Shown: piece after piece, positions 19,360-25,403 of the stretch
Layout: the number at the start of each line of letters is the position of its first letter
Numbering within the stretch: position 1 is the stretch's first letter
DNA from: a virus
Strand: one strand, 5' to 3'
IMG/VR virus record: IMGVR_UViG_3300020580_000052
Span: 1 to 25,403 of that record
Length of the DNA: 25,403 nucleotides
Notes under the pieces: model-generated
What the model saw: only the letters and a program-made list of their open reading frames with translations
Told to the model about the DNA's origin: nothing
Databases searched by the model: none
Translations under genes and position numbers: made by a program

Positions 19360-20463
19360 TTAGTTAAGCCCTGCTAAACGCTTGATTTCATCGATTTTCA
19401 CGACATTCTCTGCGTTACTTTTAGCAGTTTTATCACCAGTCATTGCACTCTTACTTTCAGTCAAATTCTTCTTTCCAGAAGTAGTTTCAACCTTAGCAGT
19501 ATTGTTCAAAACAGCCGGTAGATATTTATCAAATGCAGTCTTGAGGCGATCAGTCTGCACATTCTCTAGCAATTGTGCCATAACTTGACGTTTGTCTTTG
19601 TTAAGCACATCTAGCATTTCACCTAGAACAGCGCGTCTATTCATCTGATCCTTAATAATACGTGCTTCTGTATCTTTGGATTCAACGATAGTGCGAGCCT
19701 TAGAAAGAGTTTTCTTAGCTTCAAGAATTTGGTTGTCTTTCTCAGTAAGCTGCTTTTGCATTTTATTAATCATTTGATTTTCGTTCATATGTGTTGCGGC
19801 AAACTCAGTAGAGAACGCTTCGAACAACTTACGACCGAACATGTTTTCACGCGCTTGAGAAATATCTTCCTTCAATTGGTTTAATTCAACTTCCAATTTT
19901 GAAGAAATTGCTTCTTTAACAAGCTTTGCGCTATTTTTAACGAATTTCTTTTGAACTTCATCAAGCTTATCTTTAGCTTGGGCTACAAGCTTAACCTTAG
20001 TCTCAACAAGTTCCTTCTTATCAGTTGCAAATTCAGAAATTTCTTCTGAAAGCTTGCTGATAACAAACTTTTCAAGCTTTTGTACAGATTCTTTTTGAAC
20101 CTTTCTATCAGAACGTAGTTCCTTGATTTCTTCAGCAAGCTTGGAAGTCATAAACTTCTCGAACTTTGCCATACCTTCTTTCATTGAACGACGGAACTTA
20201 ACGCGATCTTCTGCAAGAGCACGCTTGTCTTCCATAAATTCTTTGATTTCGGCAGTCAGGCTTTCAGTAACCATTTTATCTAGGGACTCAACCATAACAG
20301 ACCTATCGTGGTCGTAGCGACGCGCAAATTCCTCTCGGAGTTCTGCACGCACTTGTTCCTTAGCTTCGTTTAGTTTTGCTTCCCAGGCTTCTGATAGAGC
20401 GATCTTAGTGTCCTCAGTAATGATTCCACTGTCAAGCAATGCTTTTAATGCATCAGTGCTCAT
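19360..20463 (-). CDS. 22: Prohead core scaffolding protein, gp22 family
   Basis: A 367-residue, almost entirely helical and highly charged protein. The N-terminal half carries three related blocks of about 35 residues around SLDKMVTESLTAEIKEFMED (about 60-80), FEKFMTSKLAEEIKEL (about 101-116) and LEKFVISKLSEEISEF (about 130-145), predicted coiled coil. In T4-type heads gp22 is the main scaffold, cut to small peptides by gp21 during maturation. The place directly between protease and capsid genes is the gp22 position. Shine-Dalgarno AAGGAG seven bases before the ATG. A Lys-rich end (VKIDEIKRLAGLN) resembles gp22 tails that contact the shell. Length is above T4's 269. Confidence 0.9.
   Translation of the reverse strand: MSTDALKALLDSGIITEDTKIALSEAWEAKLNEAKEQVRAELREEFARRYDHDRSVMVESLDKMVTESLTAEIKEFMEDKRALAEDRVKFRRSMKEGMAKFEKFMTSKLAEEIKELRSDRKVQKESVQKLEKFVISKLSEEISEFATDKKELVETKVKLVAQAKDKLDEVQKKFVKNSAKLVKEAISSKLEVELNQLKEDISQARENMFGRKLFEAFSTEFAATHMNENQMINKMQKQLTEKDNQILEAKKTLSKARTIVESKDTEARIIKDQMNRRAVLGEMLDVLNKDKRQVMAQLLENVQTDRLKTAFDKYLPAVLNNTAKVETTSGKKNLTESKSAMTGDKTAKSNAENVVKIDEIKRLAGLN
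19523..19530 (-). promoter_or_regulatory. Possible internal late box for the capsid gene
   Basis: The minus strand reads GATAAATA inside the scaffold gene (codons for FDKYL), about 190 bases before the capsid ATG. T4 gene 23 has its own late promoter, so this could provide extra capsid expression. It also simply encodes protein, so chance is possible. Confidence 0.25.
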
Positions 20464-20497
20464 ACTCTATTCTCCTTAAATTTACTACAATTTTTCA

Positions 20498-21121
20498 TTA
20501 GAGTTTCAACTCTCTAATAAGTTTCAACATTTGCTCTTTGAGATATTGTTGAGCCTTTGCGTCGCCACTTACTTCTTTTGCAATCTCAATCACTCTGTGC
20601 CCATACTGCAAGTTCATTATACCTTCATAAATTGCAGTTGGATATGCGTTGGGCGCGCTGGGTTGGGCAACAATATCAACTGTTACAATCTCAAAATCGC
20701 TAACATCACCAGTCGATTCGCTTACATTGCCGCTACCTCTTGAACTAACACCTAGCTTGACACCGCTTGAAAGTAGCGTCTTTGCAATGTTACCCATTGG
20801 GGTATCAACAATCTTAAGCTTACCGAAACCGTTAGGGCCATCCATCCACATTTCTGTGATACAATGGCTTACGCGATCTAAATTGATTTTCAAGTCATCT
20901 GGGTGATCTAACTCACCCAGGACTGGAATATCTTTGCGTAGAGACTCATTAAGAGTATCTACAGCATTTTTAATTTCGTGTACTGGATATACACGCTTGT
21001 TAGCGTTTCTGACTCCACCCTGAACAAAAATACCCTTCATATACAAATGCTTACCTTCCTTATCAGATTCAGTAATGATTTGCGCGTCGTTAAACGTTAG
21101 GTTTTCTCTTAGTAGAGCCAT
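20498..21121 (-). CDS. 21: Prohead maturation protease, gp21 family
   Basis: A 207-residue protein (T4 gp21: 212). Catalytic motifs are visible: GELDHP with His73, GVSSRG with Ser126/Ser127, and VDIVAQPSAP with Asp149. These match the Ser-His-Asp prohead protease (S77) family. The NKRVYP segment at 41-46 is typical of the family's N-terminal domain. The enzyme cuts scaffold, internal proteins and gp23 inside the prohead. A moderate Shine-Dalgarno (AAGGAAG) is five bases before the ATG, ten bases after the previous stop. It is in the expected T4 order, between the small core proteins and gp22. Confidence 0.95.
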   Translation of the reverse strand: MALLRENLTFNDAQIITESDKEGKHLYMKGIFVQGGVRNANKRVYPVHEIKNAVDTLNESLRKDIPVLGELDHPDDLKINLDRVSHCITEMWMDGPNGFGKLKIVDTPMGNIAKTLLSSGVKLGVSSRGSGNVSESTGDVSDFEIVTVDIVAQPSAPNAYPTAIYEGIMNLQYGHRVIEIAKEVSGDAKAQQYLKEQMLKLIRELKL

Positions 21122-21130
21122 TATGCTTCC

Positions 21131-22141
21131 TTATTTCTTGCCAGACTTGTTGCCGTTCAGACCCTTGCCGTTGATTTCAGAATCTTTATTGATCTTAACC
21201 GACTTGCCATTGCCTGCTTCTTTACCAGTCTCTTTCTTATCGCCTGGATCTTTAGCCTTGCCCCACCATTGCTTGCCTGCGTCACCGCCTGGCACATTTG
21301 CAAATTTACCTGCATGTGGCAAATCACTTGGCTTCTTAGCATTAGTCTTTGGTGAAGTACCATCAGGTGCTTTTTCAGAGCCACCCTTAGCGATATTAGC
21401 AGTAGTTCCGCCCATATCATTCTTACCAGCAACAATACCTTTCTTATTCACACCAACTGAAGTTCCTTTAGAACCTACTTCGTGACCTTCAGACTTGTTA
21501 GATGGAAGAGAAACTTTTTCAACATACTCACGCATGAATTCAAAATCTTCTTCTAAATCTTTACCTGATCCGGATCCGGAACCTGAATCAAATTCTTTAC
21601 TTTCGAAACTATGTTCTTCTTCACCATCACCAAAATCTTCGTGATCGTCATCGCCCATACCTTCTTCGCCATCCATGCCGTCTGAGCCCATATCTCCGCC
21701 CATTTCGCCATTCATGTCGCCACCTTCTTCTTCGCCACCCATCAAGCGATCAAATTCAGCCTTAAGATCGTCAAGCGCATCTTCTAGATCGACAACACGA
21801 TTTTCTAGGCCGCCTTCTTCGCCGCCCATTGAACCGTCAGCATCAAAGTCATGATCCATTTCGTCACCGCCGAAATCATCACCTTCTTCATCGCCACCGA
21901 AGTCATCTCCAGCGAATTCGTCGCCGTCACCTAGTTCGTCACCTTCTTCATTCATGCCGTTTTCGTCAGCTTCGATTTCGTGCATCAAGCCAGAAACCTT
22001 GTCGCCACCAAAATCTTCTTCATCCATGATAGATTCATAAATTTGACGAGACTTTTCTACAACGATCTTGTGGAAGAGTTCGCTTGCTTTTGCATGATCT
22101 TCATTGATGATAAATTCAATCAATTTTTCATAATTGTTCAT
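21131..22141 (-). CDS. Acidic/basic internal core protein at the gp68 position
   Basis: A 336-residue protein. Residues about 1-38 form a helix (LIEFIINEDHAKASELFHKI) typical of prohead core proteins of T4-like phages. Residues about 40-190 are extremely acidic and Gly-rich (repeats such as GDDFGGDE, GGEEG), with a short coiled part (NRVVDLEDALDDLKAEFDRL). Residues about 215-336 are basic, rich in Lys, Gly and Asn. The strong change of charge suggests an internal or scaffold protein that contacts both shell and core, or DNA after cleavage. T4 has gp67 and gp68 in this place between portal and protease. Naming it gp68 is positional. Shine-Dalgarno AAAGGAGA is nine bases before the ATG. Confidence 0.75.
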   Translation of the reverse strand: MNNYEKLIEFIINEDHAKASELFHKIVVEKSRQIYESIMDEEDFGGDKVSGLMHEIEADENGMNEEGDELGDGDEFAGDDFGGDEEGDDFGGDEMDHDFDADGSMGGEEGGLENRVVDLEDALDDLKAEFDRLMGGEEEGGDMNGEMGGDMGSDGMDGEEGMGDDDHEDFGDGEEEHSFESKEFDSGSGSGSGKDLEEDFEFMREYVEKVSLPSNKSEGHEVGSKGTSVGVNKKGIVAGKNDMGGTTANIAKGGSEKAPDGTSPKTNAKKPSDLPHAGKFANVPGGDAGKQWWGKAKDPGDKKETGKEAGNGKSVKINKDSEINGKGLNGNKSGKK

Positions 22142-22175
22142 ACTCGTTTCTCCTTTGAAACAGCTTTTGCAATAA

Positions 22176-22183
22176 TATTTAAT
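22176..22183 (-). promoter_or_regulatory. Late-like box ATTAAATA before the core-protease-capsid unit
   Basis: The minus strand reads ATTAAATATT, 34 bases before ATG 22141, just after a terminator (22193-22220). It fits the NNTAAATA pattern and would start transcription of the core, gp21, gp22 and gp23 genes. Confidence 0.5.
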
Positions 22184-22192
22184 ACAGATATA

Positions 22193-22220
22193 AAAAAACA
22201 GGCAATTATGCCTGTTTTTT
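22193..22220 (-). terminator. Terminator after the 79-residue core protein gene
   Basis: AAAAAACAGGCA, loop ATTA, TGCCTGTTTTTT: a 12-bp perfect stem including the A/T tails, 16 bases beyond the stop codon at 22237. Confidence 0.9.
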
Positions 22221-22236
22221 CGTTAAAAAATTTTAA

Positions 22237-22476
22237 TTAGATGCCCAAACCGCCTAATTCTCCGCCTTGTGCAGCAGAAGCGCCATATTGTGTCTGAACT
22301 TTTTTGACTTTCTTAGCTAATTCTAACTTTCGAATATCATTCATAATTCGCATACGTTTGATTTGTCTAAGAGTCAATTTGGTTTTACGTAGGTCGTTAA
22401 GCTTTAGAGAAGAATTATCTTCTTTCTCATTAGCATACCCTAGTGGAGCTTTGTCAAACATTTCGTCAAGTCGCAT
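22237..22476 (-). CDS. Small basic prohead core-type protein at the gp67 position
   Basis: A 79-residue protein. It starts MRLDEMFDKAPLGYANEKED, then a basic helical part (LRKTKLTLRQIKRMRIMNDI, then RKLELAKKVKKVQTQYG), ending Gly/Ala-rich (AAQGGELGGLGI). Small proteins with a 'KLTLRQIxKxRxMxDxR ... VKKVQxQYG' pattern lie between portal and protease in T4-like phages. T4 gp67 occupies this place, though gp67 is acidic. The name is therefore positional. No Shine-Dalgarno is seen. A GATAAATA box ends five bases before the ATG. The start region forms an inverted repeat with that of the divergent gene at 22505. Confidence 0.72.
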   Translation of the reverse strand: MRLDEMFDKAPLGYANEKEDNSSLKLNDLRKTKLTLRQIKRMRIMNDIRKLELAKKVKKVQTQYGASAAQGGELGGLGI

Positions 22477-22481
22477 GTAAT

Positions 22482-22489
22482 TATTTATC
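22482..22489 (-). promoter_or_regulatory. Late-like box GATAAATA, minus strand
   Basis: The minus strand reads GATAAATA ATTAC ATG. The box is five bases before the start of the 79-residue core protein gene, which predicts a leaderless or nearly leaderless mRNA. Confidence 0.5.
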
Positions 22490-22490
22490 C

Positions 22491-22498
22491 GCTAAATA
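22491..22498 (+). promoter_or_regulatory. Late-like box GCTAAATA, plus strand
   Basis: GCTAAATA ATATTT ATG. Six bases before the start of the gene at 22505. The same GCTAAATA string precedes the fibre gene at 10686. Confidence 0.5.
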
Positions 22499-22504
22499 AT
22501 ATTT

Positions 22505-23002
22505 ATGCGACTAAATGAATTTATCAAAGACCTTTCTACGTCTGAAAAACATTCCTATGCAGAGGAAATTTGGCAACTAATTAATCACACCTATAAAGAT
22601 TTAGGTTTATACGGTGCATCTCTTTCTAACTTATTGCAAACTGCAGGAAAATGGAAAGTAGAAGTTAGCCAAGACAATCATATTATAGCAGGTGCATTAT
22701 TCAGAAACCTTAAAGGTAATAAATTAAGATTAGTATTTCATAATGGTTCTTCTGAAGGCAAATTAGCACTTAAACGTATCATGAAAGAAACACTAATTAA
22801 TGGCAATGGTTATTGGGGAGAAATTTCTGGGCCGCTAGAACAATCCATAATTAAACTAGGCGCAAAGCCCGTCCCTAGTAAATTTGCAGAAGAGATTTTA
22901 GATCTTCCTATAGATCAATATGAAAAAGATGGCATTCACTATTATAGAAATATTGAAGGCCATCTTAAGATAGAAGCTATTTACGGCAAACCTATATTTT
23001 AA
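22505..23002 (+). CDS. GNAT-like putative acetyltransferase family phage protein
   Basis: A 165-residue protein on the strand opposite to its neighbours. It starts MRLNEFIKDLSTSEKHSYAE. The layout (helix EEIWQLINHTYKDLG, a strand pair KWKVEVSQDNHIIAGALFRN, a 'NGSSEGKLALKRIMKE' loop-helix and the C-terminal HYYRNIEG) recalls phage proteins with a GNAT-type fold. The GSSEGK-x-AL segment sits where the acetyl-CoA loop would be. This is a fold-level guess without a proven catalytic residue. The start MRLNEF resembles N-terminal capsid-targeting leaders of T4-like internal proteins. The last four bases overlap the stop of the convergent portal gene, and there is no terminator between. Confidence 0.65.
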   Translation: MRLNEFIKDLSTSEKHSYAEEIWQLINHTYKDLGLYGASLSNLLQTAGKWKVEVSQDNHIIAGALFRNLKGNKLRLVFHNGSSEGKLALKRIMKETLINGNGYWGEISGPLEQSIIKLGAKPVPSKFAEEILDLPIDQYEKDGIHYYRNIEGHLKIEAIYGKPIF

Positions 23003-24723
23003 ATTCCGCCGCCTGCACCACTTGAGCCAGCTGCATTAGGCGCAGCAGGTTGTCCTGGAGTAGCAATACCTGCTTGACCCTCAATACCGCCAGGCTCCAT
23101 TCCCATATCACCTTCAAGACCACCCAATCCTTCAAGATCAGTTGAAATACCACCTGGGGTAATACCTGCGCTACGGAAGTTTGTATCTTCTTCATCACCC
23201 TCAGCATCGCGTGTTCCATGCTCTTCGGCCCATAACTTGTCATTTTCAGCCATTTCTTCTTCAGTCAAGCCTAGATAACGAGTCAATAAAAATCTCTTGC
23301 TCAAATAAGGGATAGCCTCTAACTGAGTAAATGTTGAAATACGGGTGTTATCAATTTCTGCTTGACGATTCTTAGAAAAGTTCTGAGGTTCATTGAAGTA
23401 AAGTTTAAACAAACTACTATCGATGTTAAATCCTCTCCAACGCAAGAACATTTTAAATTCACGATCTAGAACGTCAGAGATAATGTTCTGCAAACGCTTA
23501 CAATATTGATTGAAACGCCATTCTTGAATCAATGCTACACCAACTTTACCGTCATTGACAGTGTTAGTGCCATCTTCTGGGCCTGTTGGCAAATAAGATG
23601 AAGGAATACGCAATCCTCTCATTAGACGATTATTGAAATATTTCAAATCATCAATTTCACCTAGATTTTGGCCTCCAGGAAGAATTTCTACTCGACTGCC
23701 TTTACCTGCTGAATTTACAGGGAAAAAGAAATCTTCATTCATTGACAATGGATTATATGACGCATCTAGAACGTTTGCCCCACCCCCCGTTTGAGATGGA
23801 ATACGTCTTTGGTGAATTTCATTCTTAGTTCGTTCTAAGAAAGCCATTGCTAAGTGAGCAGGCATATCACCCACATCGACATAAAATACTCTACGTTCTG
23901 GGGCGCGTTGAATACGATAGATCAAAATTGCATCTTCAAGCAATTCTTTCTGCTTAAAGACTTTAAAGATATTTTCTAGAACGCTATTACCGAAAGGCCA
24001 GTTAATATCAAGTCCTTCGGTCAATGATAAATGGACGATATGTTCAGCTTCAATAGCATCTTCATTAAGCTTATGATCGAAACGTGATCCACCTGCATAT
24101 GGGGTGTTAGGCTGACTATATGATCCACTGGGACCGCCCACTTGAGGGTGATTTGTTGCAACGTCACTGACATTAACTTGTGTAACCGTTAGGTTCTGCA
24201 AATTGACGTTGATATCTTTAATAACATACTGTTCTGGTTCTTTACCTTCACTTTCATTTACAATGACCTTTACAACTTTGGACATATCTACCCAACTAAG
24301 TTGAAATGTCTCTGGGTCACGAATGAATACTTGATCGCCATATTTGATAGTATTACGAAATACTTTAAAAATTCTTTTGTCAAATTGATTAATGTTATAC
24401 CATTGTTGCAATTGACCTTTTATAATTTCAACTTCACTATCTGTAGGGGTTTCATGATACTCAACCCTAAATGCGGTATTGTTTTCTATGTTAAGTTGAG
24501 TAGAGAAATCAGCAATAATATCCAAACAACCGTTGATTTCTGCATCACCGTCCATCTGTTCATACTGATTGTAACGTTCAACACGGTTCGGATGCCCGAT
24601 ATATACATCAGGCAACTGACTTTGATAGTTGTGATATGCTGGTTGTGCTTTTTGGGCGCTAGCCATGGGACTAGCAGACCCATATACATTCGCCGACTTA
24701 AAATGTTTTTGCCACTTTGCCAT
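22999..24723 (-). CDS. 20: Portal vertex protein, gp20 family
   Basis: A 574-residue protein (T4 gp20: 524). T4-type portal hallmarks: DAEINGCLDIIADFSTQL (about 60-77), IYRIQRAPERRVFYVDVGDM (about 268-287), FFFPVNSAGKGSRVEILPGG (about 335-354), LKYFNNRLMRGLRIPSSYLP (about 363-382) and QEWRFNQYC. The dodecameric portal starts head assembly, pumps in DNA with the terminase and later binds the neck. The C-terminal 70 residues are acidic, then Gly/Pro-rich, and probably disordered. A late box (24750-24757) lies 26 bases before the ATG. No strong Shine-Dalgarno is visible. Confidence 0.97.
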   Translation of the reverse strand: MAKWQKHFKSANVYGSASPMASAQKAQPAYHNYQSQLPDVYIGHPNRVERYNQYEQMDGDAEINGCLDIIADFSTQLNIENNTAFRVEYHETPTDSEVEIIKGQLQQWYNINQFDKRIFKVFRNTIKYGDQVFIRDPETFQLSWVDMSKVVKVIVNESEGKEPEQYVIKDINVNLQNLTVTQVNVSDVATNHPQVGGPSGSYSQPNTPYAGGSRFDHKLNEDAIEAEHIVHLSLTEGLDINWPFGNSVLENIFKVFKQKELLEDAILIYRIQRAPERRVFYVDVGDMPAHLAMAFLERTKNEIHQRRIPSQTGGGANVLDASYNPLSMNEDFFFPVNSAGKGSRVEILPGGQNLGEIDDLKYFNNRLMRGLRIPSSYLPTGPEDGTNTVNDGKVGVALIQEWRFNQYCKRLQNIISDVLDREFKMFLRWRGFNIDSSLFKLYFNEPQNFSKNRQAEIDNTRISTFTQLEAIPYLSKRFLLTRYLGLTEEEMAENDKLWAEEHGTRDAEGDEEDTNFRSAGITPGGISTDLEGLGGLEGDMGMEPGGIEGQAGIATPGQPAAPNAAGSSGAGGGI

Positions 24724-24749
24724 TGTTTGGGACCATTATATGTGTCTAT

Positions 24750-24757
24750 TATTTATG
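24750..24757 (-). promoter_or_regulatory. Late-promoter box CATAAATA before the portal gene
   Basis: The minus strand reads CATAAATAATAG, 26 bases before ATG 24723. One mismatch to TATAAATA. The box lies just past the stop of the tape-measure-like gene at 24761. Confidence 0.7.
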
Positions 24758-24760
24758 ATT

Positions 24761-25403
24761 TTAGTAACTCGTTTTGTAAATCTTAGACAACATTTCATTG
24801 TTGAGTGTCATTTGATCTACTAAATTTTTCAACAAATTACTTTGGACATTAGACATTCCTGCATTTTGTTTAGAATAATAATTACCATCTTCTTGAATAT
24901 TAACCAATGATTGCAATGTAGCTAACATCTTTTCATCTATCAATTCGCTTCTATGGTCAGCGTTTGCATCTCTAGTTGTAGTATCTAATTTTAGTTCATC
25001 CATATTGAAATCAACTGGTATAGAACGTCCATCTGGAAGAGGAACAATTGCTTCAGTGCCATGCAGAGTAGTAGTAAATCCGCTAGTAGGGCCTGAGGCA
25101 ATACCTCCCATAGCGTATCCAATCGGAACATCTACAGGAGCCGCGCCAGTGCCGCCAGTATTTCCAGCAGCAACATTTGCTTTTTCATTGGTGGCAAAAT
25201 AATTCTTTAAAGTCGTTAATAATTGATCAAACAGCCCAGTAGTTTTGTCAGTTGGAGTATTCTCTGCTACACTATTTTTTGCATTATCACCAAAATGTTT
25301 CTTTGATTCGTCTAACAAAGGCTTTAACCAAGTAAGAGTATCATGAATCATATTAGAGTATTCTTTTACTGCTCCAGTGGCGTCCGTTTCAATCATTGAT
25401 TTA
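24761..25403 (-). CDS. Tape-measure-like tail protein, C-terminal part (5' end outside window)
   Basis: The frame is open to the window edge, so the ATG at 25396 need not be the start. The visible 213 residues begin with helical sequence (EYSNMIHDTLTWLKPLLDES). They then carry IGYAMGGIASGPTSGFTTTL, then HGTEAIVPLPDGRSIPV, the C-terminal motif of many phage tail tape-measure proteins ('GGIA-x-GP-x-SGY ... LHGTEAVVPL'). The last 60 residues are helical. Tape-measure proteins set tail length and are ejected during infection. T4 uses gp29, which is not homologous by eye, so this would be a non-T4 type. A structural or lysozyme-associated protein with the same tail motif is possible. Confidence 0.65.
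   Translation of the reverse strand, partial: KSMIETDATGAVKEYSNMIHDTLTWLKPLLDESKKHFGDNAKNSVAENTPTDKTTGLFDQLLTTLKNYFATNEKANVAAGNTGGTGAAPVDVPIGYAMGGIASGPTSGFTTTLHGTEAIVPLPDGRSIPVDFNMDELKLDTTTRDANADHRSELIDEKMLATLQSLVNIQEDGNYYSKQNAGMSNVQSNLLKNLVDQMTLNNEMLSKIYKTSY

Larger units (their letters stand above)
22469..22512. repeat. Inverted repeat joining two divergent gene starts
   Basis: AGTCGCAT (22469-22476) and ATGCGACT (22505-22512), plus inner ATTATTTA (22480-22487) and TAAATAAT (22493-22500). Both divergent genes begin with the same eight bases ATGCGACT, which encode MRL. Both have a TAAATA box (22482-22489 minus, 22491-22498 plus) five or six bases before the ATG. The layout is a symmetrical divergent late promoter. 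Confidence 0.7.

Noticed and set aside
21829-22029. Plus-strand His/Arg-rich frame opposite the acidic core protein.
   Set aside because: Antisense of GAT/GAA/GGC-rich repeats gives long His/Arg runs by chance; no ribosome site.

Overview
The window is part of the late structural region of an AT-rich, T4-like contractile-tailed phage (myovirus). The best anchors, all on the minus strand, are a T4-type portal (gp20), prohead protease (gp21), prohead scaffold (gp22), major capsid protein (gp23), a gp14-type neck protein and a gp15-type tail sheath stabiliser. T4-like late promoter boxes of the form (N)NTAAATA precede several of these genes. The host cannot be read from the sequence. Length differences from T4 (a shorter gp23, longer gp14, gp15 and gp20) and the many glycine-rich fibre-like proteins suggest an environmental (aquatic-type) T4-like virus rather than a close relative of T4.

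Layout, left to right. (1) 1-2251, plus strand: the 3' end of a repetitive virion protein, a terminator, a consensus late promoter and a 546-residue tail fibre/adhesin with a glycine-rich C-terminus. (2) 2305-7188, minus strand: a neck-like structural gene preceded by twelve small genes (64-100 residues each), mostly recognisable paralogues and end-to-start coupled, headed by a 403-residue protein and driven by a strong sigma70-type promoter. (3) 7189-7403: a gene-free gap holding that promoter, an orphan late-promoter box, palindromes and a terminator, and a possible plus-strand small RNA. (4) 7404-10588, minus: a 168-residue unknown protein with its own extended -10 promoter, then gp15 and gp14. 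(5) 10686-13820, plus: fibre/spike module genes, including a 647-residue spike with an SGNH/GDSL esterase domain and a two-domain knob protein that is split by a frameshift. (6) 13821-18051, minus: a Nudix hydrolase, a 49-residue ORF, a second and smaller group of the paralogous small genes, a zinc-ribbon protein, a degenerate SF2 helicase-like protein and an HNH/NUMOD-type endonuclease with two zinc knuckles. (7) 18152-25403, minus: major capsid protein, scaffold, protease, two gp68/gp67-position core proteins, portal and the C-terminal part of a tape-measure-like protein. One plus-strand gene with a GNAT-like look is inserted before the portal.

How it works together. The late genes supply a T4-type head assembly module: portal initiator, acidic and coiled-coil core, protease, shell. 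They also supply neck/tail completion proteins and receptor-binding proteins. Between them sit at least two early-type islands, each with sigma70-like promoters and chains of overlapping small genes. The two islands share one small protein family, with an N-terminal SH3-like pattern and a C-terminal 'DTPQNRLAIQLKYA'-like tail. They also share a 19-bp identical gene junction. This dispersed and still duplicating gene family is the most unusual content of the window. Its function is unknown, and a role in host takeover or counter-defence is inference only.
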